A stretch of 64,000 nucleotides of DNA from Pterois miles (lineage: Eukaryota > Chordata > Actinopteri > Perciformes > Scorpaenidae), in assembly GCA_947000775.1 (NCBI GenBank), contig CAMQGK010000299.1, positions 21,026,001 to 21,090,000 on the forward strand, given 5' to 3'. The notes beneath the pieces were generated by a model. It did no database searches, was not told the DNA's origin, and was given only the letters and a program-made list of their open reading frames with translations. Below are positions 34,485-46,000 of the stretch, piece after piece. The translations under genes were made by a program, and so were the position numbers. Positions within the stretch are counted from its first letter, which is position 1; each line of letters opens with the position of its first letter.

Positions 34485-36867
34485 CTACAATCCTCCTTTG
34501 GACCCAGCCAATGGTAGAGTCTTGTGTGGTGCTTTGGCAGCCTTGTAGACCAAGACTGGTGATTCAGGGTACTCTGGGGAGTACTTAGTGTGGGAAAGGA
34601 CTTCTCGTGCTCGCTGGTAGCCATTTCTGGACTGGATGATATAGGATGAGGGAGGCAGAGGGGATGTCTTACCAACGCTCTCTGGCATCTCAGAATTGGA
34701 GTCCCAGATGCTAAAGTCTGGGAAAGCATAAGACAGCATCCAGTTGCTTGGGTCAGGGAATGAGTAGTCAGCTCCCTCTGTGAGCTGCATGAACCAAGGA
34801 AGGCCAGAGGCAGAATCAGTGCCGTCACCAGAAATGGAGGTTGCAGGATCAGTATCAGGATAAGATCCGTCTGTCGGATCCGTGGACCACATGTCAGCTC
34901 CCCCTGCAGACTCTGTGATCAAAGGCTGGCCAGGGGCAGAACCAGTACCATCACCAGAGTTGGAGGTTGCAGGATCAGCATCAGGATAAGAGCCATCCGT
35001 CAGATCTGTGGACGACGTGTCAGCTCCCCCTGCAGACTGTGTGACCGAAGGTTGGCCGGGGTCAGAACCAGCTCCGTCACTGGAGTTGGAGGCTGCAGGA
35101 TCAGCGTCAGGATAAGATCCATCTGTTGGGCCAGAGGATGTGTCAGCTTCCCCTGCAGGCTGGGAGACCAAAGGTTGGCCAGGGTCAGAAGCAGGTCCGT
35201 CATTAGAGTTAGAGGATGGAGTGGCAGCATAGGGATGCGATCCAGCACCAAAAATGAAACTTGTAGAACCAGCATAAGGAACAGGTCCATCTCCAAGCCC
35301 AATGGTGGCTTGACTTGCTTGACCTGAAACCAGAGGCAGAGTTAAGCAAATTGGAGCATGAAGAGTAAAGTTACTGTCAAGCTTCAGAACCAAAGTAAAG
35401 AATGTTTAGAGACCTCCCACCTTTTGTTGAGGGGTAACTGTTGGCATGAGATCCAGCACCATAGTTGTAGGTTGTAGCCAGGTTCCCAGCAGTGGGGTAT
35501 GTTGGAGAAGTCCAGTAGACTGGGCTGGATGCTGCCCCACCTGAGCCCATATTGGAGTTTCCACTTGTGCCAGCAGCAGACTGGGGCTTAGGTGGAAGAG
35601 GGCGAGCAGAAGGGCTGACATCCCCTGCACCCTGGGAAGGGCCTTCAGGAGCAGTGGGAGCACCCTGGGAAGGGCCTTCAGGAGCAGTGGGAGCACCCTG
35701 GGAGGGGCCTTCAGGAGCAGTGGGAGCACCATGACTGGATGGGGATTGGTTTCCAGTGGGAGAGCTGGCCTGTTGGGGAGTAGCCTCAGTCTGCAGGTGA
35801 TTAGCAGATGGTCTATACTGCAGGTTCACCATGGGAGGAAGCAAGACTTCAGACTGGAGGTGTGATCCACCACTGGAGCCCCCAGTAGCAGTGAAAGGAT
35901 ATCTGTAGCCTGGGTGGACAGATTAAAGTTGAGTCAGCTTCTGCATCCAATACATCAAGTATTCCAGTACTTTTACTTTTAGAAGCGCAGGTATGTATAA
36001 TTAGTGGTTTAAATTTACTTTAAAAAACAAAACTCTGAAAGCTTAGCCTTTTTCACCCCCCCCCACCCCCCCAAAATTAATTTGTTTCTCTACTCAACTT
36101 TTACTTGACCAAAATCTTGCTGTGTTAAGACCTGCTTGATCTGAAACCGACACCAGAATTAAAATAGAGCTTCAGAACAAATATAAGGATTGTTGGAGAC
36201 CTACCGCCTTTTGGGGGATGGTAAATACTGGCATGAGGAGACGATCCAGCACCATAGTTGGAGGGTACAGGAGCACCAATGTAAGGAACAGGTCCATCAC
36301 CAAAGTCCAAAGTTGGAGCCATGTACCCAGCACCTGTGGATGGGAGGCCAGGAGCAGGAAACGAAGCCCAGTAGACTGGGCTGGATGTTGCCCCACCTGA
36401 GGCCATATTGGAGTTTCCACTGGTGCCAGCAGCAGACTGAGGTTTAGCAGTCTCCTGACCAGGGTCAGTAGGTGGAAGGGGATGAGCAGTAGGATGGACA
36501 TCACCTGCACCCTGGGAGGGGCCTGCAGGTGCACCCTGAGAAGGGCCTGCAGGTGCACCCTGGGAGGGGCCTGCAGGTGCACCCTGGGAAGGGCCTGCAG
36601 GGGGAGAACTGGCCTGTTGGGGAGCTGCCTCAGGCTGCTGGTGATTAGCAGATGGTCTATACTGCAAGTTCACCCTGGGAGGATGCAAGCCTTCAGACTG
36701 GAGGTTTGATCCAGGAGCAGATCCACCACCAGAGCCCCCAGTCGCAGTGTAGGGGTATCTGTAGTCTGGATGGACAGATTTAAGTTGAGTCAGCTTCTGC
36801 ATCCAATACAGTCTTAAAAGTACTTTTATTTTTTTGCAAGCATGTATAATTAATGGTCTAAACTTGC

Positions 36868-36903
<36 letters not shown>

Positions 36904-38965
36904 TCAAAAGCTTAGCCATTTTGAACCAAAAATCCTCCAAATAAGTCACTTCTTTCTGCTCTTAAGATCTGAAAGACTGAAAATCTGTCATAACTTACTT
37001 TATACAGGTCTTGCTGTGTTACGACCTGCTTGACCTGAGCCCAGAGGCAGATTTAAGTAACTTGGAGCTTCAGAACCAATGTAAGAGTTGTTGGAAGACT
37101 TACTGCCTTTTGTCAGTGGGTAACTGTTGGCATGAGGAGAAGATCCAGCGCCATAGTTGTAGGTTACAGGAGCACCGATGTAAGGAACAGGTCCATCACC
37201 AAAGTCGATGGTTGGAACAATGTACCCAGCACCTGTGGATGGCAAGCCAGGAGCAGGAAACGAAGCCCAATACACTGGGCTGGATGCTGCCTCACCGGAG
37301 CCCATATTAGAGTTTCCACTGGTGCCAGCAGTAGGCTGAGGCTTAGGAGTCTCCTGACCAAGGTCAGTAGGTGGAAGAGGGTGAGCAGTAGGGCTGACAT
37401 CCCCTGCTTCCTGGGAAGGGCCTGCAGGAGCAGTGGGAGCTCCCTGGCTGAATGGGGGCTTGTTTCTAGTGGGAGACCTGGTCTGTTGGGGGGCAGATGG
37501 TTTATGCTGCAGGTTCACCATGGGAGAACGTGAGCCTTCAGACTGGAGGTTTGAACCAGGAGCAGATCCACCACCAGAGCCCCCAGTTGCAGTGTTGGGA
37601 TGTCTGTAGTCTGGATGGACAGATTTAAATTGAGTCTACTTTTGTATCCAATACATAAAGTCATGTAGTATTTTTATTTTTAGGAGTGCAAGCATGCATA
37701 ATTAATGGTCTAAACTTGCTAAAGTCAAACTCAAAAAGTGTAGCAAAACAAAACAAGGATTTTTGGGGACTTACTAACCATTGGCATGAGGAAAAGATCC
37801 AGCACCATAGTAGGTTACAGGACCACCAATGTAAGGAACAGGTCCATCACCAAAGTCCAAGGTTGGAGCCATGTACCCAGGGGCTGGGAAGCCAGGAGCA
37901 GGAAATGGAGAAGCCCAGTAGAATGGGCTGGATGCTGCCCCGCCGGAGCCCATATTAGAGTCTCCACTGGTGCCAGCAGCAGACTGAGAATGCACAGAGA
38001 CACTAGGAGTCCTCTTCCCGGTGGCGGTTGGTGGACGAGGGCGAACACCTGGGGAAGGGACTGCAGGAACACTGGCAGGTTTGTTAGAGCTGGAATCAAA
38101 AGTCACAATAAACTTGTTTGGCTCATATCTTGGCGACGAGCCTGCAGCCACACTGGGAGCTGCCTGACTGGATGTTGACTGGTTTCCAGTGGGAGAACTG
38201 GCCTGTTGGGGGGCTGCCGCAGGCTGCTGGTGATTAGCAGATGGTCCATACTGCAGGTTGACCAGAGGAAGACGTGAGCCTCCAGATGGGCGGTTTGATC
38301 CAGCATCAGATCCACCACCAGAGGCCCCAGTAACAGTGTAAGGATACCTGTAGCCTGGATGGACAGATTTCAGTGAATAAACTGTAATTTGTGGTTATAA
38401 ACTCTAGTTTGGTACATTATTTCTGTTGTTACAATGCCAACTGTAATTGTATTTGACATGTGTTTAAACAGTGTATTCTCCTGTTGGTACTGACTCTGGT
38501 TCGGAGCTCCAGGTGCTGCCAGTCAGGCTTTACAAGACCAGACCACAGGATTGGCTTTTAAACCCAACATGGCTCAGCTCAACATTTAGTTGAAAAACTA
38601 AACTCATCTCTTTTCTGACAATGAGATCAGATGATTTGCAGCCAATCGGACACCTGATTGTAGACCACGTAGAGTACAATGACAGGTAGCATTACAGCAA
38701 TAGAGAAATAAGCCACCAAACACTAATTTAATAACTTTTTTTCTTCCCAGCTTCAGAAAGTAAAAAGGGAAACTCACTTCCTTTTGTTGCAGGAAAACAA
38801 GCAACACTGCTAAACAACAGCAAACAGATCCAAGAAACCCTGGAAGAAAAAAGAAAATTATTTCACCCAAAAGGTTAAACTGAACTTGAGCGATTGTTGG
38901 TTAAACTGTCACTAAAAGCAAAAACAAGCTGAGTCAGCTCACCTTAAAGCCAGTCCAGCCACCAT
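34485..38965 (-). CDS. Secreted low-complexity repeat protein of unknown family, seven coding exons
   Basis: I do not recognise this gene. Coding exons in transcript order are 38965-38943, 38839-38778, 38354-37779, 37610-37104, 36765-36205, 35909-35421 and 35323-34485. After the second exon all junctions are phase 1, and each internal exon is a multiple of three (576, 507, 561 and 489 nt), giving one frame of about 1,018 residues. The first two exons encode a signal peptide, MVAGLALRVSWICLLLFSSV, with cleavage expected near ACFPATKG. Exons 3-6 are four copies of one module that begins YRYPYT-TG-SGG, passes through VNLQY-PSA, SAAGTSG-SNMGSGGAASSP-YW and DFGDGPVPYI, and ends GAGS-HAN-YP-TKG. 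The last exon has about four acidic 45-residue repeats (DPGQPL..., DGSYPDADPA) and a non-repetitive C-terminus containing SSYIIQSRNGYQRAREVLSH. There is almost no cysteine and no known enzyme or ZP domain. Composition suggests an extracellular structural or matrix protein. The exon 3 donor (GTTAGT) and exon 6 donor (GTGGGA) are non-optimal. Confidence 0.8.
35421..38354 (-). repeat. Four tandemly duplicated exons with flanking intron (units of about 744-856 bp)
   Basis: Exon starts are 38354, 37610, 36765 and 35909, so unit spacings are 744, 845 and 856 bp. Each exon follows the same acceptor context (CTGTCCA-CCAG, then -CTACAGATATCC), and three are preceded by a shared intronic stretch containing TTGAGTCAGCTTCTGCATCC or a close variant. 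Both coding and intron sequence were therefore duplicated. The exons differ mainly in Gly-Ala-Pro-Ser repeats: GAPAGPSQ runs in the 36,765 exon and three GAPTAPEGPSQ runs in the 35,909 exon. All four are symmetrical, so skipping or adding any of them keeps the frame. Confidence 0.85.
36870..36902. repeat. Poly(A) run in an intron of the secreted repeat-protein gene
   Basis: A run of more than 30 adenines on the plus strand, which is poly(T) in the transcript, near the acceptor side of the intron between the second and third duplicated exons. Confidence 0.9.
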
Positions 38966-39070
38966 GTTTGACCTCACCAGCCTCGCTGCTATGAGGCGAA
39001 TGAGGCTCCTCTGCTCTTAAATTGATGCTCTGTGCACTAATCAAACTCATTGATGACACCTGGAGCCCAA
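38966..39070 (-). promoter_or_regulatory. Candidate proximal promoter and short leader of the secreted repeat-protein gene
   Basis: Upstream of the ATG, the minus strand carries a TATA-like CAATTTAAG about 55 bases from the start codon, a CATCAATG/ATTAG stretch, an E-box CAGGTG about 95 bases upstream, and GATTGGGC, an inverted CCAAT-like box. A short leader with a TATA-like element and an E-box resembles promoters of tissue-restricted secreted genes, such as fish oocyte genes. The tissue cannot be read from sequence alone. Confidence 0.35.
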
Positions 39071-39274
39071 TCAGCCTGTTTCCAGTGGTGGAGTATCCAC
39101 ATCGTCATACTATCACTGCAGAAGTAAATAAAGCTGTCAGATACAGGTAGTAGAGTAAAGAGTACAACATGTAATTTTAATAAAGTGGCATACAATACAC
39201 ATTTCTAAGTGCTTCACAATAAAAATAAAAACAAGACATAAAGATAGGCACAATATAAGAGAAAACCAAGGGCT

Positions 39275-39960
39275 GATGTCTTCATCTTCATCTTCAACCG
39301 CTTATCCGGGGTCGGGTCGCGGGGGCAACAGATCCAGCAGGGGACCCCAAACTTCCCTTTCCCGGGCCACATTAACCAGCTCTGACTGGGGGATCCCGAG
39401 GCTGATGATTTGATTAAAATATTTTTATTTATTGCAAATTTATCACATATTTTATGTGTTCATAATAAAACTTAAAGGGAGATTAGTTCAGCATTTAATC
39501 CTCTTTTTAACATGGGAGTGGACAAATATGCTGCTTTATGTAAATGGATGTATATATGTATTATTGTAAATGTGAAAAGGTTGTTTTTGAAAGGCTAAAT
39601 GCCAACAAATATGGATTGAAGCAGAATATTTTGTCAGATAAAAATGTGAATTTTTGGAAGTGATTACATCCATGTTTTTAAATCTTTTCTCTCATGAGTT
39701 TTTTAGACTTTACAATACTGTATTGGAAATCAGAGCAGTCTGAAATAATCCCACACAGCCTCTGCTGGTATCCAAGTCTACTATCAGTCTCATACTGTTA
39801 GTATGGTGCCCAGGACTAGGTGGAGAGATTATACCTCCACACTGGCCTGGGAACGCCTCGGGACCCCCCAGAGCTGGTTCATGTGGCCCAGGACAGCTGC
39901 TGCCCCTGAGATCCAACACCGGATGAGAGGTTGAAGATGAGCGACGAGTGACTTATACAT
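39275..39960. mobile_element. Nested retroposon fragments with a family B remnant
   Basis: 39,278-39,403 (CAACCGCTTATCCGGGGTCG and onward) and 39,797-39,935 (GGGAACGCCTCGGGACCCCC and onward) resemble the two faces of a widespread teleost LINE 3' end with a ...GGATAAGCGG... tail. Between them 39,430-39,570 is an inverted family B piece (CAACATGGGAGTGGACAAATATGC-like). Confidence 0.6.
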
Positions 39961-39964
39961 GAGC

Positions 39965-40025
39965 AAATGAGTGTCTCACAATAAGAGGGTCACAGGTTCA
40001 AATCCGGCTTGGGGCTTCTTCTATA
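39965..40025 (+). mobile_element. SINE head fragment with tRNA box B
   Basis: GTCTCACAATAAGAGGGTCA followed by CAGGTTCAAATCCGGCTTGG resembles the 3' half of a tRNA-derived SINE head. Box A is not visible, so it is truncated. Confidence 0.55.
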
Positions 40026-40029
40026 ATTT

Positions 40030-41650
40030 ATCATAACAACAGTGTTAAACTGCAGAAATGGACGGTGGAGCTAAAGCTTTCACTGCACATGCACAGCAAA
40101 TCTGAAAAACAAAAAGACGCATCATGGCAATTTTGAAAGAAAAGTGCATGTCCTGTGTACTTCTTGTTTAGACTGAAACATGGCGGAGCCTCCGAATGAA
40201 CGGCGGCGTTCAGCCTGATGCTGCACATTAAAGACCAGAGCAGCAGCAACATGGATCACAGTTTCATACCAGAGCCTTTTCTAAGGTGTTCACCTTTATT
40301 TAAAATCACACACAGCTCAACTTCATCGAGAACTTTAGTTTGGAGAAACTGCTGCACCTTCACTGTAATCAAACTGGAGACGTCCAGTCTGTGTTTAGTA
40401 GTTTAACAGGATTGTCTGGATGTTTTGAAGTCCTCCATCGTCAGTGTTAAACCGACAGCAGCTGGAGTTTAGAGAAACAGAACAAAGTACCGCTGTGGAC
40501 ACCTGAAAAAACCCTACAACACAACTGAAGCTGTTATCTGAGCGTCAAAGCCACCAGACTCCAGTGACAACACTAAGACTGAGGCAGCTGTTCCTGCAGT
40601 CTCAGGTTAAATTACTGTTCTTTTCAATGGAGTCTGGCAGCTTTGGCGAGAGCATATAACAGCTTCAGTTCCCTGACAGAAACTGTCTGATGACAGTGTA
40701 AATACGTATGTTGTAGCGTACTCTTTATTGATTTTTTAGGTGTCTAAAATACGTTCTGCTGCTGCCCTCGTCCACAGCGGTACATCACTTTGCTCCGAAC
40801 TAATAATACAGTAGATTATGGAGAAGCACCTCTTCACAACACCAAAACTATCTCATAATTACCAGATTTCAGGTCTGCTGCTCCAGAGGACGTCAACCCA
40901 ACCAGTTATCCTGCCCTCACATGTGGAGGCTCCGACGGGGCTGAAGCAGGGAATGAAGCCCTGGATCCACGTACGGTGATCCTGAAACAGTCTGTGCTCC
41001 ACAGAATCATTAATGATGGAAAACAGCATTGTATTACGTAAACCTTTCATTTGAGGATATTTATTTTGCTTTTACAGGCAAAATGAATGTAACAGAAAAC
41101 ACCAATAATTGGTCATATAAATTAAAAACACAGATTCAATCATTTTTTTCTGGACATGTTTACAAGTATTTTTGCACTTCGTGGTTGAATATTTTCCCTT
41201 TAAGGACCTTTTAAAACACAGTGAGGAGCTTGTTTCCAAAATGACACAAATCCTTAACGTTCATTTCTCATTTAGACGATGACCATTGTGACTAGTAACT
41301 GATTTTTAGTTTTCCCCACTAAACCCTTTAAATAGCACCATGTGGTTCTATCAACCAGTCTGTGGAGTCGGTGAGATGTTAACGCTGAGCGTCCGGTTTC
41401 CTCCAGTCAGACAGCACCACAGCACCGTGCATTAGTGCCCATTAACGTCACATTACAGATGACAGGGGAGGGAAGCACAGCAGCACAACAGTCAGGGTAA
41501 ATTTACAGACATGACATTCATTTTTTCTGTTTCTGCTCCTTTGTAGGTTTTACAGTCTGACTCCAGACTGAAGAGTGAAAGAAAACCACAGTTTTTAAAT
41601 CAGGTTTGACACTGCAGAGTCAGCATGCTTCACCCACACCGAGAGGAAAA
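40030..41650. other. No gene seen
   Basis: Open frames are short and unrelated to known proteins. The region separates the secreted repeat-protein gene from the 3' side of tnks2. Confidence 0.5.
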
Positions 41651-41794
41651 ACTAAACCACGACGGGGACGAGTTTATTCAGCAGGACTGTGAACCACAGG
41701 AGCTTCATCACAACCAGAGACAGAAACCGATAAAACTGCTGCACAAATACAGATTCAGGAAAACTGCTGTTCATGTCTCTGTGCTCTGTGAACC

Positions 41795-41905
41795 AGTCTG
41801 GAACCAGTCCGGGTCGGTCCGGGTCAGTCTGGAACCAGTCTGGGTCAGACCGGGTCAGTCTGGAACCAGACCGGGTTGGTCCGGGTCAGTGTGGGTGCAG
41901 CTTGG
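41795..41905. repeat. Short imperfect array (CCGGGTCAGTCTGGAACCAG)
   Basis: About four to five degenerate copies of a roughly 20-30-bp unit. Confidence 0.8.
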
Positions 41906-42189
41906 ACCTCTGCAGTGGAACAAGTTCTTCAAAAGAGGCTTCAGCTGCTGATTAACATATACAGGTTTTCTCACATGGTGTAATTGGCTGATCAGCACAA
42001 TATTACCCAATCAGAGGCTTCATCTCATTAAGGCTGATTAGGAAAACATGAATGAAACATTCCAGAGAAAATCAGTTCTTCAGACCGCCACACAAACACA
42101 AGCAAAGAGATATTTTCACATTAGAAATGTTAATAAACTAACATGCTCGTACAAAAAATAGGTCTGCACAACATCGTCATAAAATAACA

Positions 42190-42640
42190 CAAATACTTCA
42201 CCTCGTTAGGATGTTGCCAGGCAACACATAGACTTGTTTTTGGAAATGTCTGACAGGGAGAGAGAGACGCGTCACCTTCAACGTCAGGGTGTCTGCTGCT
42301 GGACCGCCAGAAAATGGTGGGTTTCCATGACGACAACAAGTTGCCGACTGGAGGAACGATGCAGTAACACCGAGCGACGCCAACTTTTCACATGGCACGT
42401 TACAAAGTTAATGCAAGGAGGCGAATCGACACGAATGGACTTCACCAACATGGACAGAGCAGCTACAGTGGTGATTTCCTCCATGTTGATGGAGGGAATG
42501 TTGTTGGTATCCATGGAGACAAGCTCCTCCTCTCTGGCATGCCTTTTTTTGCTTCTCTCTTGATGCGAAGGCAACATAACTATAATTGTCGCTGTATGGA
42601 TCCTAAACATTTTGCCGTCTTTGAGTTTCTAGATTACTTA
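42190..42640 (-). mobile_element. Repeat with preserved reading frame, copy 1
   Basis: On the minus strand a 108-codon frame contains REEELVSMDTNNIPSINMEE and ITTVAALSMLVKS. The same peptide block recurs at 56,655-56,765 on the plus strand. It is therefore a dispersed element and probably derives from a transposon-encoded protein. I cannot name the family. Confidence 0.55.
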
Positions 42641-43062
42641 TAAAGTATTCTGGGTAGCATCCAGCTGGCAGCCGAGCATGACCATCAGCGAATAGTACAG
42701 CTGGGAGGTCTCTCTTAGTCGGGATAACTCCCAGATTTACAGCCTTGTGACGCGTCGGCGACGGCATGTCGAACTGCGACGCCGCCGTGACGAAGGTGAC
42801 GCGTCCTCTCCGAACACGCTGAACCCTGAATCACCGGACGACACAGTTTGAGTGACGAAAGGACAAAACCAACAGTCACATCACATTATGGTCAATAAAG
42901 TGCATAAAACAATAGAAAAATCAGGCGTCTGATAAAAACCTACATGTTTTATACATTGTATAAATAAAGCTTGTCTCTGTGCATGCAGTTAGTAATGCAA
43001 AGGCTCAACTGAGGAAGAGATCAGCCGTCTTCTGCTCTGGTTCTTTGTGTTTTCCTTCGTCC

Positions 43063-46000
43063 TCATCCGTCTGCAGACTCCTCAGGCTTCATGATCTGGT
43101 ACGTGATCAGGTACTCTGGGTAGGCCTGTGGGCAGCAGAGCATTAACATTATTATTATTATTATTATTATTATGATGCTTTACTGTAAGAGAGTCCACAC
43201 GTTTATTAACAAATCTATAAACTAAACCATTAAAGACAAATAATCCTGATAAAAATAAAATATATAATACAAATTATATTGATGCAGTCATAAATTAATA
43301 ATGAAAAGTAAAAGACTTATGAACATGATAAAATAATAAATCAAATTCTATCAAAATATGCACAAATTAATAATAAAAATATGTAAAATTGATTAAAAAA
43401 TTATATAATATACGCACAAAGTAATAAAAATGATGAGATAAAAATAAAACTAAAAACTAAAACTTCTATTAATAGATGCACAAATAAACAATAAATATAT
43501 TAAAAGACACATGAACATGATCAAAATAAAGGCAAAAAATAAACAAATTCTATTAATATATGCAAATTAATAAAATGAAAAAAATACATAAAATTGCTAA
43601 AAATAATAATCAAATTGAAATTCAATTAATATACGCACATGATAAAATAATAATAATACAACTCCCAACTTTATTCTCTCTCTTTTTTTCTTGAAACAGT
43701 CTGACTTGACTTTTCACGATAATTCCTTCTGATAAGTGAATTATTTTCTATCAAGTCAGTAATTCAGTTATTTCGGCCGACGGTACACGCTGGTCTCTTA
43801 AAGCTCCACAGTCTCAGTCACTCTTCTTCTCCTCGTAGATCATAAACCCTTTAATATAATAACTGGCTGAAATCAGGTGAGAAACGTCGACGTTATGGTG
43901 CTTTTTATCCCCGTTCCCTCGTCCAGCGTTAGACAGCGTGGACAGGTCCAGCACGGCGCCCACGGCGAGGTGTCGCCTTCTTTGTCTATACAGTAAGTCT
44001 GTGGGTGATGTCCTGGACATCAAGCCGTGGTTCTGTATCAGGTTCTCTACGTGGACTCCAGCCTCTGATTCATATCCGACTGACGGACAGAAAATGTGCT
44101 GATAAGATGAGCTGTTTGGGTGAAGAGCAGCTCAGCCACGACGCCACCGCACGCCATTTCACACACTAATAGCACCGCTGATTGCCTGAGTGGACGTCCG
44201 TCCACGCTGGATGCTGAAGTGCCACTTCTGAACCGCCACCGGGTTCAGCAGAAGACATTATGCGTCCGACTGTCTGAGCACAGCCGGCGATTATCTGGCG
44301 TCAATCTGCCCTTCAGCGCCGCAGGGGTCAAAGGTCACCTCACACTGCCCGTCAACATCCTGCACATCACACCACACTGACTGCTTGGTCACATTAAAAC
44401 ACAACAATAGTTCTCAATCAATACCTTTTTCATTTACTACATATTCCTAGTGGTTTCCACAAGGTTATATTCGTTTTCAATATTCAATCTGTTTTTATTT
44501 TTATCATGATGAATCACAAATTAATCACATTTTTATCGGGAGATTAATCCTCTTATCAACATGGGAGTGGACAAATATGCTGCTTTATGCAAATGTATGT
44601 ATATATTTATTATATCTGTATAATAATTGTATCTTCACTCACTCAGCTTCAAGACTGAGCCTCCTACAGTCTCAGTAAAACCAGTGGGTCTCAGAGGGTT
44701 AATATATGCACTAATTAATAAGAAAAATAAATATATAAAACATGCTAAAAATAAAACTAAAATAGATGATTATATGCACTAATTAATAAGAAAAATAAAT
44801 ATATGAAACATGCTAAAAATAAAAATAAAATAGATGATTATATGCACTAATTAATAAGAAAGTAAATATATGAAACATGCTAAAAATAAAATAGATGATT
44901 ATATGCACTAATTAATAAGAAAATAAATATATGAAACATGCTAAAAATAAAAATAAAATAGATGATTATATGCACTAATTAATAAGAAAATAAATATATG
45001 AAACATGCTAAAAATAAAAATAAAATAGATAATTATATGCACTAATTAATAAGAAAATAAATATATGAAACATGCTAAAAATAAAATAGATGATTATATG
45101 CACTAATTAATAAGAAAATAAATATATGAAACATGCTAAAAATAAAAATAAAATAGATGATTATATGCACTAATTAATAAGAAAAATAAATATATGAAAC
45201 ATGCTAAAATAAAATAGATGATTATATGCACTAATTAATAAGAAAATAAATATATGAAACATGCTAAAAATAAAATAGATGATTATATGCACTAATTAAT
45301 AAGAAAATAAATATATGAAACATGCTAAAAATAAAATAGATGATTATATGCACTAATTAATAAGAAAATAAATATATGAAACATGCTAAAAATAAAAATA
45401 AAATAGATGATTATATGCACTAATTAATAAGAAAAATAAATATATGAAACATGCTAAAAATAAAATAGATGATTATATGCACTAATTAATAAGAAAATAA
45501 ATATATGAAACATGCTAAAAATAAAATAGATGATTATATGCACTAATTAATAAGAAAAATAAATATATGAAACATGCTAAAAATAAAATAGATGATTATA
45601 TGCACTAATTAATAAGAAAATAAATATATGAAACATGCTAAAAATAAAAATAAAATAGATGATTATATGCACTAATTAATAAGAAAAATAAATATATGAA
45701 ACATGCTAAAATAAAATAGATGATTATATGCACTAATTAATAAGAAAATAAATGTATGAAACATGCTAAAAATAAAAATAAAATAGATGATTATATGCAC
45801 TAATTAATAAGAAAGTAAATATATGAAACATGCTAAAAATAAAATAGATGATTATATGCACTAATTAATAAGAAAATAAATATATGAAACATGCTAAAAA
45901 TAAAAATAAAATAGATAATTATATGCACTAATTAATAAGAAAATAAATATATGAAACATGCTAAAAATAAAAATAAAATAGATAATTATATGCACTAATT

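Larger units (their letters stand above)
41655..43062 (-). other. tnks2: Probable tnks2 3' UTR
   Basis: After the TGA no coding sequence follows on the minus strand. The first AATAAA is at 41,678-41,673, which would give a 3' UTR of about 1.4 kb. The interval includes a repeated, partly open element at 42,190-42,640. The end point is only a guess from the poly(A) hexamer. Confidence 0.35.

Noticed and set aside
34485..38965. SCPP, ZP-domain or choriogenin gene
   Set aside because: Introns are phase 1 rather than the phase 0 typical of SCPP genes, there are almost no cysteines, and no ZP domain or PQ-repeat pattern is visible.
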